Shown here piece after piece: positions 44,320-52,709 of a stretch of 64,000 bases of DNA (position 1 is its first letter; each line of letters opens with the position of its first letter). The translations under genes and the position numbers were made by a program. Source of the DNA: Acidimicrobiaceae bacterium (GTDB lineage Bacteria; Actinomycetota; Acidimicrobiia; Acidimicrobiales; Ilumatobacteraceae); assembly GCA_016722025.1 (NCBI GenBank), contig JADKGZ010000004.1, positions 124,001 to 188,000 of the forward strand, written 5' to 3'. The notes below the pieces were generated by a model. The model was not told the origin of the DNA, made no database searches, and worked only from the letters and a program-made list of their open reading frames with translations.

Positions 44320-45453
44320 ATGACACCGTTGCGCGTTGCGTTCGACACCGGCCCGCTGTACGGCCCACGCACAGGTGTCGGTTTCGCAGTCGAGGCGATG
44401 CACGCAGCGCTGGCAGCGCGCGACGACGTGGCGCTGCTCGACTACCTGGTGTCGTTCCGGGCACGGCCCACACCACCTGCTCGCCGGCTGCCGCTGCCCG
44501 CGCTGCTGGCCCATCGCTGCTGGGCGCTGAGCCAGCACCCGCGAGTCGACCGTTGGCTCGGCGACGCCGAGGTGTTGCACGGCACCAACTACGTCGTGCC
44601 CCCCAGCCGCATCCCGCGCCTGGTCTCGGTCTACGACTGCTGGTTCCTCGCTCACCCCGGCGACGCCAGCCCGGCAGTCCGGCTCGCCGGGCAGGTGCTT
44701 CGCCGGGCCGTGGCCAACGGCGCAGTCGTCCACACCAGCTCACATGCCACGGCCGCGTCGGTGCGCCAGCCCCTTCCGGGCGCCTCGGTGCACACGGTGC
44801 ACCTTGCCGCGCTCGCGCTGTCCCCTCCCCCCGCCGAGTGCCCGTTCCCGGCCGTGAGCGGCCGCCGGTTCGTGCTCGCCCTCGGCACGCTCGAGCGGCG
44901 CAAGAACCTGCCCCGATTGGTGCAGGCGTTCGGGCTGCTCGCCGCCGACCTGCCCGACCTGGTGCTGGTGCTCGCCGGCGGCGACGGCGATGACCGGGAG
45001 GCGATCCGTCGGTCGGTCGATGAACTGGGCGGCATCGCCGACCGGGTGGTGTTCACCGGTCGGGTCGACGACGGCGCTCGCTCATGGTTGTTGCACCACG
45101 CCGCCGCGCTCGCATACCCGTCGCTCGACGAAGGTTTCGGCTTCCCCCTGCTCGATGCGATGCAGGCCGGTGTGCCGGTGGTGGCCAGCACTGCCGGTTC
45201 CATCCCGGAAGTGGCCGGCGACGCGGCGTTGCTGTGCCCCGCCACCGATGTGGCGGCGCTGGCACAGAACCTCCACCTCGCCATCACCTCGCCGTCGGTG
45301 CGCAGCAGCCTGGTCGCCGCCGGCCGGCAGCAGCTGCTGCGTTTCTCGTGGCAGCGTTGTGCCGCGGAGATGACGGATCTGTACCGTCGGGTCGCCCACG
45401 GCACGGATCTCCGGCGTGGCGCACCCAGCAGCACTGAGACGGAGCAGATGTGA
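44320..45453 (+). CDS. GT4-family glycosyltransferase
   Basis: The protein has 377 residues from ATG 44320 (an in-frame ATG at 44290 lies upstream of the -10-like element and is less likely). The GT-B fold is recognisable by RVAFDTGPLYGPRTGVGF at the N-terminus, and in the C-terminal domain LALGTLERRKNLPRLVQAF and EGFGFPLLDAMQAGVP with the donor-binding glutamate. It likely transfers a nucleotide-activated sugar to a growing glycan. The stop overlaps the start of cofD (GTGA), a surprising partner. Confidence 0.87.
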   Translation: MTPLRVAFDTGPLYGPRTGVGFAVEAMHAALAARDDVALLDYLVSFRARPTPPARRLPLPALLAHRCWALSQHPRVDRWLGDAEVLHGTNYVVPPSRIPRLVSVYDCWFLAHPGDASPAVRLAGQVLRRAVANGAVVHTSSHATAASVRQPLPGASVHTVHLAALALSPPPAECPFPAVSGRRFVLALGTLERRKNLPRLVQAFGLLAADLPDLVLVLAGGDGDDREAIRRSVDELGGIADRVVFTGRVDDGARSWLLHHAAALAYPSLDEGFGFPLLDAMQAGVPVVASTAGSIPEVAGDAALLCPATDVAALAQNLHLAITSPSVRSSLVAAGRQQLLRFSWQRCAAEMTDLYRRVAHGTDLRRGAPSSTETEQM

Positions 45454-46415
45454 CGACGGTTGGCGTGGTGTGTGGCGGCGTAGGGGCGGCACGATTCCTG
45501 CGGGCGCTGACCGGCGTGCACCCGGTGGAGCGCACGGTGGGTGTGGTCAACACAGGGGACGACACGGTGATGCACGGCCTGGCCATCTCCCCCGACATCG
45601 ACACCATCGTCTACACGCTGGCCGAGGCGATCGACCCCGCACGCGGGTGGGGCCTCAGTGACGAGACCTGGCGGGCGATGGAGGCGCTGAGCCGTTACAC
45701 ATCGGTGCGCCCGGCAGGCTCGGCCGCGGCGCCCACGTGGTTCAACCTCGGCGACCAGGATCTGGCCACACACTTCTACCGCACCGCGCGACGTGCCGAA
45801 GGGGCGACGCTCACCGAGGTGACCGCCGAGATCGCCGCCGCCTGGGGCGTGCAACAGCGCCTCTTGCCGATGACCGACCACCGGGTCACCACGATGGTGA
45901 GCCTGCGCGACGAAGGCATCGAGGTGCCGTTCCAGGAGTACTTCGTACAGCGCCGGCACTCGGTGCCCGTCGGCGCGGTTCGGTTCGACGGCGCCGACCG
46001 AGCATCGCTCACCGACCACGCGCGGATGGCCTTGACCGACAGCGACGTGGTGGTGATCGCGCCATCGAACCCTCTGGTCTCCATCGCCCCTGTTCGGTCG
46101 TTGCCCGGCGTCGATGCCGTGCTCTCGGCCCGCCGCGACACGGTGGTCGCCATCTCTCCCATCATCGGCGGAGCGGCGTTGAAGGGCCCCGCCGATCGCA
46201 TGTTGCTGGAACTGGGCCACGAGGCCTCGGTGGTGGGGGTGGCACGGCTCTATGCCGCGATCGCAGGCACCCTGGTGATCGATCCCATCGACGCATCGCT
46301 GGCCACCGCGGTGGAAGCAACGGGAATGCGCGTGGTGGTCACTCCCAGCATCATGTCGACGCCTGCGATCGGCCACGAGCTGGCACGGCGCACCCTCGCC
46401 GCCGCTCGTCGCTGA
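45450..46415 (+). CDS. cofD: 2-phospho-L-lactate (LPPG:FO) transferase, F420 biosynthesis
   Basis: The protein has 321 residues from a GTG overlapping the previous stop. CofD (FbiA) joins the phospholactyl or phosphoenolpyruvyl group to the deazaflavin FO. Motifs include VCGGVGAARFLRAL, VVNTGDDTVMHGLAISPDIDT, TWFNLGDQDLATHFYRT, and IAPSNPLVSIAPV. The second F420 gene, cofE, lies at 9415-10167; FO synthase and the guanylyltransferase are not in the window. CofD genes lie near sugar nucleotidyltransferases in many Actinobacteria, as here. Confidence 0.94.
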   Translation: MTTVGVVCGGVGAARFLRALTGVHPVERTVGVVNTGDDTVMHGLAISPDIDTIVYTLAEAIDPARGWGLSDETWRAMEALSRYTSVRPAGSAAAPTWFNLGDQDLATHFYRTARRAEGATLTEVTAEIAAAWGVQQRLLPMTDHRVTTMVSLRDEGIEVPFQEYFVQRRHSVPVGAVRFDGADRASLTDHARMALTDSDVVVIAPSNPLVSIAPVRSLPGVDAVLSARRDTVVAISPIIGGAALKGPADRMLLELGHEASVVGVARLYAAIAGTLVIDPIDASLATAVEATGMRVVVTPSIMSTPAIGHELARRTLAAARR

Positions 46416-46447
46416 CTCGACCGATCCGCACCGCCACGCGCGCCCGC

Positions 46448-46482
46448 GGCGTCAGGCGTCAGGCGTCAGGCATCAGGCGTCG
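46448..46482. repeat. Five-unit heptamer tandem repeat over a stop codon
   Basis: GGCGTCA occurs three times in tandem (46448-46468), then GGCATCA (46469-46475) and GGCGTCG (46476-46482). The stop codon of the epimerase (46473-46475 on the minus strand) lies in the fourth unit. A change in unit number would change the frame only beyond that stop or in the last codons. Confidence 0.8.
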
Positions 46483-47405
46483 GAGGGTCGCCGGCCACGT
46501 GGCCGATCGCCGATGCCCCGCAGACCCACCGTCAGCTCCGTCCACGGTGCCCACGCCAGATGGATCCGCGCCCTCGTGGGCGACAGCACGAAGCGCGAGA
46601 CGTCGTGCTGGCGGCGCGGCGACGGTGACGGCGCCCGACCATCGGGTCCGGCCATCAGCGCCCACAGATCGCGGATGGAGGTCGCCACGCCGGTGCCGAC
46701 GTTGACCACCAGCCCGCTGCCCTTGTGCGCACCACGAACCAGCGCGTCGACAGCATCGTCGATGAAGAGGAAGTCGCGGGTCTGACGGCCATCGCCGTGC
46801 ATCATCGGCGTGATGCCTTCCTGCAGCGCATTGGCGAAGGCGCCGACCACACCGGCGTCGGCCCGCTGCCGAGGGCCGTACACGTTGGCCATGGCCAGCG
46901 CGGTGAACTCGACAGAGTGCTGCTCGCGGTACATCGCCAACAGGTCGGCCAGCGCCCGGGTGATGACCCCGTGCACCCCCACCGGGTTCCACGGCTGGCT
47001 CTCCTTCACCGGTTGGTCCTTGGCGGGCACGTCGCCGTAGAGGGTGACCGCCGACAACGCCACCACCACCTTCACCTCACCCAACGAGCGTGCGGCTTCC
47101 AGCACCGCGAGCGTCGAGCGCATCGCGTCACCTGCACAGTGCTCGGCCGGCACACCCGGCGGCAGCACCGCCAGGTGGTAGATGACGTCGGGCGAGCGCA
47201 TGGCCACCAGCGCCTGGAGCTCGTCGGCGCCGGCATCGAGCGTGTGGATCTTCAGGTTGCCGCCCAGCGATCGGGCGTCGGCGAGGTTGGACAGTGATCC
47301 GGAGGTGAGCAGGTCGACCACGTCGACGGCATGACCCTCTGCCAGCAAGCGCTCCGTGAGGTGCGAACCGATGAACCCGGCGCCACCCACCACGAGCACG
47401 TTCAC
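46473..47405 (-). CDS. NAD-dependent epimerase/dehydratase
   Basis: The protein has 310 residues from a GTG overlapping the nucleotidyltransferase stop (GTGA). The Rossmann motif is VVGGAGFIGSHLTERLL. The catalytic triad region is atypical: VVALSAVTLYGD and, at the usual Y-x-x-x-K position, GVHGVITRALADLL, so the Tyr-Lys pair is not evident. The remainder (LAMANVYGPRQ and TRDFLFIDDAVDAL) is normal for sugar epimerases. It may act on a nucleotide sugar made by its neighbour. Its C-terminus runs into the heptamer repeat. Confidence 0.85.
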   Translation of the reverse strand: MNVLVVGGAGFIGSHLTERLLAEGHAVDVVDLLTSGSLSNLADARSLGGNLKIHTLDAGADELQALVAMRSPDVIYHLAVLPPGVPAEHCAGDAMRSTLAVLEAARSLGEVKVVVALSAVTLYGDVPAKDQPVKESQPWNPVGVHGVITRALADLLAMYREQHSVEFTALAMANVYGPRQRADAGVVGAFANALQEGITPMMHGDGRQTRDFLFIDDAVDALVRGAHKGSGLVVNVGTGVATSIRDLWALMAGPDGRAPSPSPRRQHDVSRFVLSPTRARIHLAWAPWTELTVGLRGIGDRPRGRRPSDA

Positions 47406-48415
47406 GTGCCGGTGGAACCCGAGTTGGGGTCGGGGCGACGCTGGTCGCGCAGGTGCTCGCCGGGGGCGACGACACCGTCGGCCCCGAGCACGCAGTTGTG
47501 CACCACTGCACCGGCACCGACGCGACCCATCAGCACCGAGTCTGTCACTACCGCACCCGACTCGACGACGGCGCCGGGCAGCAGCACCGAGCCGGTGATG
47601 GTGGCATCGGCGACCTGCGCGTGCGCCCCGACGACGGAGCGTTCGACGACGGCCTGCGGGTGCACCGTGGCGGTCTCGTGCACGGGCTGGCAACGATCGT
47701 GAGCGCGTGTGGCAGCGAGCACGTCGAGGTTGGCCTGCAGGTACAGCTCGGGGCGACCGGTGTCGATCCAGTAGTCGTCGGTGGCCATCGCGAACAGCCC
47801 GCCGTCGCCGGCAACGAGTGGAAAGGTGGCGCGTTCGATGGAGACCTTCTGGCCGGTCGGGATGCGCTGCAGCACCGAAGGCTCGAGCACGTAGGTGCCG
47901 GCATTGATGAGGTTGCTGGGGGCCGTGCCGGGTGCCGGCTTCTCGACGAAGCGCAACACGCGACCGTCGTCGTCGAGCGCGACCACACCGAACGCCGATG
48001 GATCCGGCACGGCGATGAGGTGGATGGTGGCCTCGGCGGCATGCGCACGGTGGAAGTGCACCAGCTGCGACACGTCGAGGTCGGTGAGGATGTCGCCGTT
48101 GACGACGACGAACGTCTCGTCGATGCCTGCCGCGTCGGCAGCGAAACGAATGGCACCGGCCGTGTCGAGCGGCTCGGGTTCGACGGCGTAGCGCATGGCG
48201 ACACCGGCACACGTGCCATCGGGGAACGCCTGCACGAACGGCTCGGGCTTGAAACCCAGCGCGAGCGTCACCTCGGTGATGCCACTACGGCCGAGGCTGG
48301 TGACCAGCCGCTCGATGATGGGTAGGTGACCCACGGGCAACATCGGTTTGGGGATCGTGGACGTGAGCGGACGCAGGCGAGTGCCGAACCCGCCGACGAG
48401 CACGACGGCTCGCAT
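47402..48415 (-). CDS. Sugar-1-phosphate nucleotidyltransferase, probably mannose-1-phosphate guanylyltransferase
   Basis: The protein has 337 residues. The N-terminal nucleotidyltransferase domain starts VVLVGGFGTRLRPLT with PKPMLPV, and has FVVVNGDILTDLD and FVEKP motifs. The C-terminal part is a left-handed beta-helix of hexapeptide repeats (AVVERSVVGAHAQVADATI). This plan is typical of actinobacterial GDP-mannose pyrophosphorylases, and gmd and manB nearby support that substrate; a glucose- or GlcNAc-specific enzyme remains possible. The start shares one base with the upstream stop (TGATG). Confidence 0.82.
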   Translation of the reverse strand: MRAVVLVGGFGTRLRPLTSTIPKPMLPVGHLPIIERLVTSLGRSGITEVTLALGFKPEPFVQAFPDGTCAGVAMRYAVEPEPLDTAGAIRFAADAAGIDETFVVVNGDILTDLDVSQLVHFHRAHAAEATIHLIAVPDPSAFGVVALDDDGRVLRFVEKPAPGTAPSNLINAGTYVLEPSVLQRIPTGQKVSIERATFPLVAGDGGLFAMATDDYWIDTGRPELYLQANLDVLAATRAHDRCQPVHETATVHPQAVVERSVVGAHAQVADATITGSVLLPGAVVESGAVVTDSVLMGRVGAGAVVHNCVLGADGVVAPGEHLRDQRRPDPNSGSTGT

Positions 48416-49218
48416 CAGGTGGTCGTCGTGGTGGCGGCCGCGGCAGTGGTGGTGGTGACGGCGGCGTCGCCCGTGACGGTCGTGGTGGTACTGGCTGCCG
48501 AACCGGCGCCGATGACGCCGAGGTCGGCCAACTTGTTGGCCGAGTCGGGCTTGGCGATCTCGGTGTCGTTGGGCACGACCGCGATCGCGAACACCATGCC
48601 GTTGTTGTTGAAGCGCAGGTTGCGGAAGTCGGTCACGTTGTCGAAGAACTCGCCGGTGGTGAAGTCGTTCCACACGCGCACCTTGAGGACGGCATCCTCG
48701 CCTTCACAGGCCGTACCCTTGAACACGTCGTCGTCTTCGATGTCCCACGAGCGGGTCTCGCCGGCTTCGACCTGCGATGCGGGCAACTCGAGCTTGGTGT
48801 CGGTGAGCGTGATGTCGTACACGTCGAGGAACACGCCCAGCTTGGCCCGACCACCGGTGTTGCCGCCGGGCTGCGCGTGGTAGTGGATGATGCCGTCGCG
48901 GTCGGGGGCGGTGACCACTCTGGTGAGGTCGCCGGTGGAGGCATCATCGTCGAGCTCGTCGGCGGTGCCGGTGAGGCTGGGCAGCCACTCGTCGCACACC
49001 TTGATGCCGTAGGCGATGGACCATGCGTCGGTGGGCTGCGGCGCGCCCGTCTCCTCGCTGGGCAGCGAGGCCTTTGCATAGGCGACGAGGACAACCATCG
49101 CCACGATCGCAGCGGCAACGATGGCAGGGAAGGTGGTGCCGCTGGAGAAGCGGACCTTCTTGCCCTTGCCTCGCGATGCGAGTTTGGCGACTTTGCGAGC
49201 GGACGATGACGTAGCCAC
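48415..49218 (-). CDS. Membrane-anchored hypothetical protein
   Basis: The protein has 267 residues. A basic cytoplasmic N-terminus (SSARKVAKLASRGKGKK) precedes one membrane helix (FPAIVAAAIVAMVVLVAYA). The extracytoplasmic domain contains a conserved-looking line (AWSIAYGIKVCDEWLP) and GIIHYHAQPGGNTGGRAKL, with histidines in HYH and two cysteines that could pair (one in VCDEW, one in TACEG). It ends in a Thr/Ala-rich tail of (TTT)n. I do not recognise a family. It overlaps the nucleotidyltransferase by one base and is part of the same unit. Confidence 0.7.
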   Translation of the reverse strand: MATSSSARKVAKLASRGKGKKVRFSSGTTFPAIVAAAIVAMVVLVAYAKASLPSEETGAPQPTDAWSIAYGIKVCDEWLPSLTGTADELDDDASTGDLTRVVTAPDRDGIIHYHAQPGGNTGGRAKLGVFLDVYDITLTDTKLELPASQVEAGETRSWDIEDDDVFKGTACEGEDAVLKVRVWNDFTTGEFFDNVTDFRNLRFNNNGMVFAIAVVPNDTEIAKPDSANKLADLGVIGAGSAASTTTTVTGDAAVTTTTAAAATTTTT

Positions 49219-49230
49219 GAGGGTGCGAGG

Positions 49231-50505
49231 TTATCTGCTCGCCGAGCCAAAAGCTGATCGACGACGCGGTGAACCCAGCGAACGAACGAGCTGTTCGTAG
49301 GCAATGGCGACCGCTCGCGGCGAGGCGGCGCCGAGCACCCACTCGCGACCGGCCGCGCCCATCGCTGCGGCGGCGGCCGGCTCCGCAAGGAGCTGGCGGA
49401 GCGCGGTCACGAACGCTGCCGGGTCGTCGGGCGGCACGGCGAGGCCGCCGCCGCTGGCCGCGAGCATCCGGGGCACTTCCGTGTCGGGATCGATGGCGGC
49501 GAGCACCGGCCTGCCGGCGGCCAGGATGGAGTAGGTCTTCGAGGGGACGCTCACGCGGCCAAGGCCCTGCTTGAGCGGTACGAGGTGCACGTCGCCGGTG
49601 GCCAGCACCTCGGGCACCCGCAGCCTGGGCTGGTAGCCGCTGAAGCGAACGTTGGGCAGACCGGCAGCGCGTTGCTCCAACGAGGCCCGCGCGGCGCCGT
49701 CGCCGTTGATGAGGAAGGTGGCCTGCGGCACGTCGCGCGCAGCATCGACCACCATCTCCAACGACTGGGAGAAGCCGACGTTGCCGGCGTAGAGCACGAC
49801 CGGCTCCGTGCCGATGCCCAGCTCCGTGCGCAGGCCGGTCATGCGGTCGGCGGGCTGGATGAACTCGGTGTCGACGAAGTTGGGGATCACGTGCACTCGG
49901 TCGCGCCGGGTGGGTCGCATCTTGGCGGCCACGTTGTCGCGCAGGTCGTCGCTGAGCACTGTGATCGCAGCCGCGCGGTGGTAGCTCACCCGCTCCAGCC
50001 AGCGGGCGAGCCCGATGATGCGCCGATTGGTGATGGCTCCGGTCTCGACCGCAGCATCGGGGAACACGTCTTGGATGTTGAACACCAGCGGCCCACGGCG
50101 AACCAGGTGGGTACCCCAGCCGGTGAGACCCATGGTGAGCGGCGGCGACATGGCGATGACCGCGTCGACGCGGCCACCGCGCAATGACGACAACCCGGCG
50201 AGCGCGCTGAACCCGGCGAAGCCTGCTGCTCGGCGCACGAGGTTGCGCTTGTCGTCGCCGGGGAACGGGTTCACACGGGTGATCGAACCCCATGGGGTGG
50301 CTTCGCGCCGAACGGCGCGCCCCTGCCAACCCTGCTCGATGCGGTGCTCGCGGTACCACGGGAGGGCAGTGACGACGTGCAGCTCGTGCCCGAGTGCCGC
50401 GAGCTCCGCGACGATGCGGGTGATCACCTCACCGGTGGGCGCGGTGTCGGGGGCGAAGTGCGGGCACAGCACTGCAATGCGCAACGGCTCGATGGAAGGG
50501 CTCAT
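49231..50505 (-). CDS. GT4-family glycosyltransferase, WcaI-like
   Basis: The protein has 424 residues. The N-terminal acceptor domain has the WcaI-type start VLCPHFAPDTAPTGEVITRI followed by HVVTALPWYREH; the C-terminal donor domain has VLYAGNVGFSQSLEMVV and the motif SKTYSILAAGRPVLA. WcaI-like enzymes add fucose or glucose in colanic-acid type polymers, and the presence of gmd and fcl genes makes a fucosyl donor attractive here, though unproven. The ATG overlaps the stop of the upstream glycosyltransferase (ATGA). Confidence 0.87.
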   Translation of the reverse strand: MSPSIEPLRIAVLCPHFAPDTAPTGEVITRIVAELAALGHELHVVTALPWYREHRIEQGWQGRAVRREATPWGSITRVNPFPGDDKRNLVRRAAGFAGFSALAGLSSLRGGRVDAVIAMSPPLTMGLTGWGTHLVRRGPLVFNIQDVFPDAAVETGAITNRRIIGLARWLERVSYHRAAAITVLSDDLRDNVAAKMRPTRRDRVHVIPNFVDTEFIQPADRMTGLRTELGIGTEPVVLYAGNVGFSQSLEMVVDAARDVPQATFLINGDGAARASLEQRAAGLPNVRFSGYQPRLRVPEVLATGDVHLVPLKQGLGRVSVPSKTYSILAAGRPVLAAIDPDTEVPRMLAASGGGLAVPPDDPAAFVTALRQLLAEPAAAAAMGAAGREWVLGAASPRAVAIAYEQLVRSLGSPRRRSAFGSASR

Positions 50506-51608
50506 GACAGCTGCAAGGCTCGCGCGTAGACCGTCGCGAGTGCGGCCCCGCTGGCCTGCGTGGTGAAGTCCTGTGCGCGCCGGTGGCCGGCAGCGACGAG
50601 CTCGGCACGCCGGTGGCCGACTTCGTCGAGCACCGTCGCCCACGCGTGGGGCGACAGCGGTCGCACCAGCCCGGCGTCGCCGACGATCTGCGGCATGCAC
50701 GTCGCGTCGCTGCACACCACCGGTGCACCCAGGGTCATCGCCTCGATCAGCGGCGCCCCGAAGCCTTCGTACTCGCTGGGGAACACCATTGCGTCGGCCA
50801 TGGCCAGCAGGCCGTTGCGGTCGGCCGGCGGCACCCTGCCCACGCGCAGCACCCGCGAGTCGGCGCAGGCGGCAACGGTCGCTTCCGCCTGGCCTTCGCC
50901 GCCGGTGAGCACCAGCCGCAGTGCGGGGTCGGTCCAGTGCTCGCGCATCATCTGCAGCAGGAAGTCGTGCCGCTTGTGCGGGTGCGTGACTGCCGGGTAG
51001 ACGATGATTGGCCCCTCACCCAGTCGATACCGTCGACGCAGATCCGCGGCAGGCGTCACCTCGGCGGCCAGCGTGGGCTCGATGCCGTGCGGCACCACCA
51101 TCACCCGGTCGGGCGACACGTCGTACGCGCGCACCACCGACTCGCGCACGTACTCGCTGGGCACGGCCACCACCGTGGCCCGCCGCACCGACGGGGCGAC
51201 GACCGCCGACAGGTAGGCGCGCTTGTGCCGGGAGAAGTACTGCGGGTAGGTGCGGAACTGCAGGTCGTGAATGGTGAGCACGTAGGGCAGGTGCGCTCGC
51301 ATCGGAGCGGTACCGCCGCCGTGGTGCACCAGCGTCGCCTCGCCGCTGTGCTGCCGCAGCCAGGTGGCCTCACCGACCATCCGCCGCAGCCGGCTGGAGC
51401 TGTCGAACGACGGTTCCACCACGTCGGCCACCGCGATCAGCTCGGGGTGTGCGGCCGCCAACCCGCGAGCGGCCACCACCGTGGGATGCCAGTTCGGCGG
51501 CGGCTGTTCGGCCAGGCCGAGCAGCTGTCGCACCAGGTACTCCTCGGAGCCGCCCACGCCTCCAGGTACGCACCACAACATGTTGACGAGCACCGCCGGC
51601 ACGCTCAA
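50502..51608 (-). CDS. GT4-family glycosyltransferase
   Basis: The protein has 368 residues. The N-terminal domain includes VPGGVGGSEEYLVRQLLG and YVLTIHDLQFRTYPQYFS, the C-terminal donor-binding domain FPSEYEGFGAPLIEAMTLG with the catalytic glutamate pair. It most resembles mannosyl- or rhamnosyltransferases of O-antigen-like clusters. Its ends overlap those of both neighbours by 4 bases, forming a tightly coupled run of three glycosyltransferases on the minus strand. Confidence 0.87.
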   Translation of the reverse strand: MSVPAVLVNMLWCVPGGVGGSEEYLVRQLLGLAEQPPPNWHPTVVAARGLAAAHPELIAVADVVEPSFDSSSRLRRMVGEATWLRQHSGEATLVHHGGGTAPMRAHLPYVLTIHDLQFRTYPQYFSRHKRAYLSAVVAPSVRRATVVAVPSEYVRESVVRAYDVSPDRVMVVPHGIEPTLAAEVTPAADLRRRYRLGEGPIIVYPAVTHPHKRHDFLLQMMREHWTDPALRLVLTGGEGQAEATVAACADSRVLRVGRVPPADRNGLLAMADAMVFPSEYEGFGAPLIEAMTLGAPVVCSDATCMPQIVGDAGLVRPLSPHAWATVLDEVGHRRAELVAAGHRRAQDFTTQASGAALATVYARALQLS

Positions 51609-52261
51609 CCGGCGAGCTCCCGATAGGCGGCGGCGGTGAGGGTGGCAGTGGCCGCCCAGCTTCGCCGCTGGGCACGAGCAAGACCTTTGGCCGCCAACTC
51701 GTTGTGCCGGCGTGCCGCTTCGTCGATGCCGCGGGCGATGTCGTGCGGGTCCATCGGGTCGACCAGTACCGCGGCATTGCCGGCAGTCTCCTCGGTGGCG
51801 GTGCCTCGGCTGGTGACGACCGGCGTGCCCTGTGCCATCGCCTCCAGCACCGGCAGCCCGTAGCCCTCACGCTCGCTCGGGTAGCAGAACACCGCAGCGC
51901 CGCCGTACAGGCCGGAGAGATCCTCGCTGGGCACGAACCCGAGAAAGCGCACCTGGTCGCTCTCGGTGACCCCGCTGTCGCCCCATCCATCGGCGCCCGC
52001 CACCACCAGCAGCGGTGGGTTGCGAAGATGCTCGAGCGCCGCGACGAGGCCCTTCAGGTTCTTCCGCGGCTCGACCGTGCCGACGAACAGCAGGTACTCG
52101 TCGGGCAGGCGGTACACCTGTCGCACACGTGCGATCTCGGGTTCGGTGGCCCGCTCCGTCTCCACGCCCAGCGGCACCAACCGCAACCGATCGGCGGCGA
52201 TGCCGGCAGCGACGCAATCGTCCATCGTGGCCTGGCTGCAGCACAGCACCAGATCGGCGGC
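51605..52261 (-). CDS. GT4-family glycosyltransferase, C-terminal part after a frameshift
   Basis: About 218 residues: AADLVLCCSQATMDDC, the donor-domain opening LLFVGTVEPRKNLKGL, and the C-terminal motif SEREGYGLPVLEAMAQGTP. It is the continuation of the N-terminal fragment (52263-52682). An extra C in AAGCGCCGCC near 52261 puts the two halves in different frames; without it the protein would have about 358 residues, normal for the family. The stop region overlaps the next gene start (ATGA). Confidence 0.8.
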   Translation of the reverse strand, partial: AADLVLCCSQATMDDCVAAGIAADRLRLVPLGVETERATEPEIARVRQVYRLPDEYLLFVGTVEPRKNLKGLVAALEHLRNPPLLVVAGADGWGDSGVTESDQVRFLGFVPSEDLSGLYGGAAVFCYPSEREGYGLPVLEAMAQGTPVVTSRGTATEETAGNAAVLVDPMDPHDIARGIDEAARRHNELAAKGLARAQRRSWAATATLTAAAYRELAG

Positions 52262-52262
52262 G

Positions 52263-52682
52263 CTTGATCTGCGCCAGGCTGCGCCGGAAGACGCTGACGC
52301 CATGAGCGGTGAACTGGCTGGCATCGTGCAGGAACGCCAGATCGTGCAGCGTGACCACCAACTTCGCATCGGTGGGGCACGGGATCAGCGTGGTGGCGTG
52401 CGCGATGTCGACCCTGCCGGTTGCCATCTCCACCTTCGGCCACTGAGCCCGCAACCAGCACTCGTAGAGCCAGGGCGACGCGATGGGAAGGTGCGCCACC
52501 GGGATGGTGGGCACCCACGGTTCGGGTGGCAGGTGACGGTGGCGACCCGCGACGCCCACCAGGCGCACGTCGTTGTGCGGGCCCAGCGCCTCGGCGATGC
52601 GCAGCGCGGCGACACCGGTTCCGCCAGGAATTCGATGCCAGCACTGCTCGAGGGTGTATGCGACGCGCACGAACCCCATCAT
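52263..52682 (-). CDS. GT4-family glycosyltransferase, N-terminal part (frameshifted)
   Basis: From an ATG at 52682 (or the second ATG at 52679), about 140 residues: VRVAYTLEQCWHRIPGGTGV, then HLPIASPWLYECWLRAQ and VVTLHDLAFLHDASQF, the usual acceptor domain of GT4 enzymes of the mannosyltransferase-like type. After SLAQIK the frame is lost near 52261. It diverges from the fcl-like gene, whose start is 27 bases away, and the two share a short promoter region. Confidence 0.8.
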
Positions 52683-52691
52683 GGCCCGACG

Positions 52692-52702
52692 AGTCGTAGC
52701 AT
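52692..52702. promoter_or_regulatory. Overlapping divergent -10 elements
   Basis: On the plus strand TAGCAT (52697-52702) ends 7 bases before the fcl-like ATG at 52710. On the minus strand TACGAC lies 10 bases before the glycosyltransferase ATG at 52682, and the two overlap at 52697. Confidence 0.45.
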
Positions 52703-52709
52703 CGTGGTC

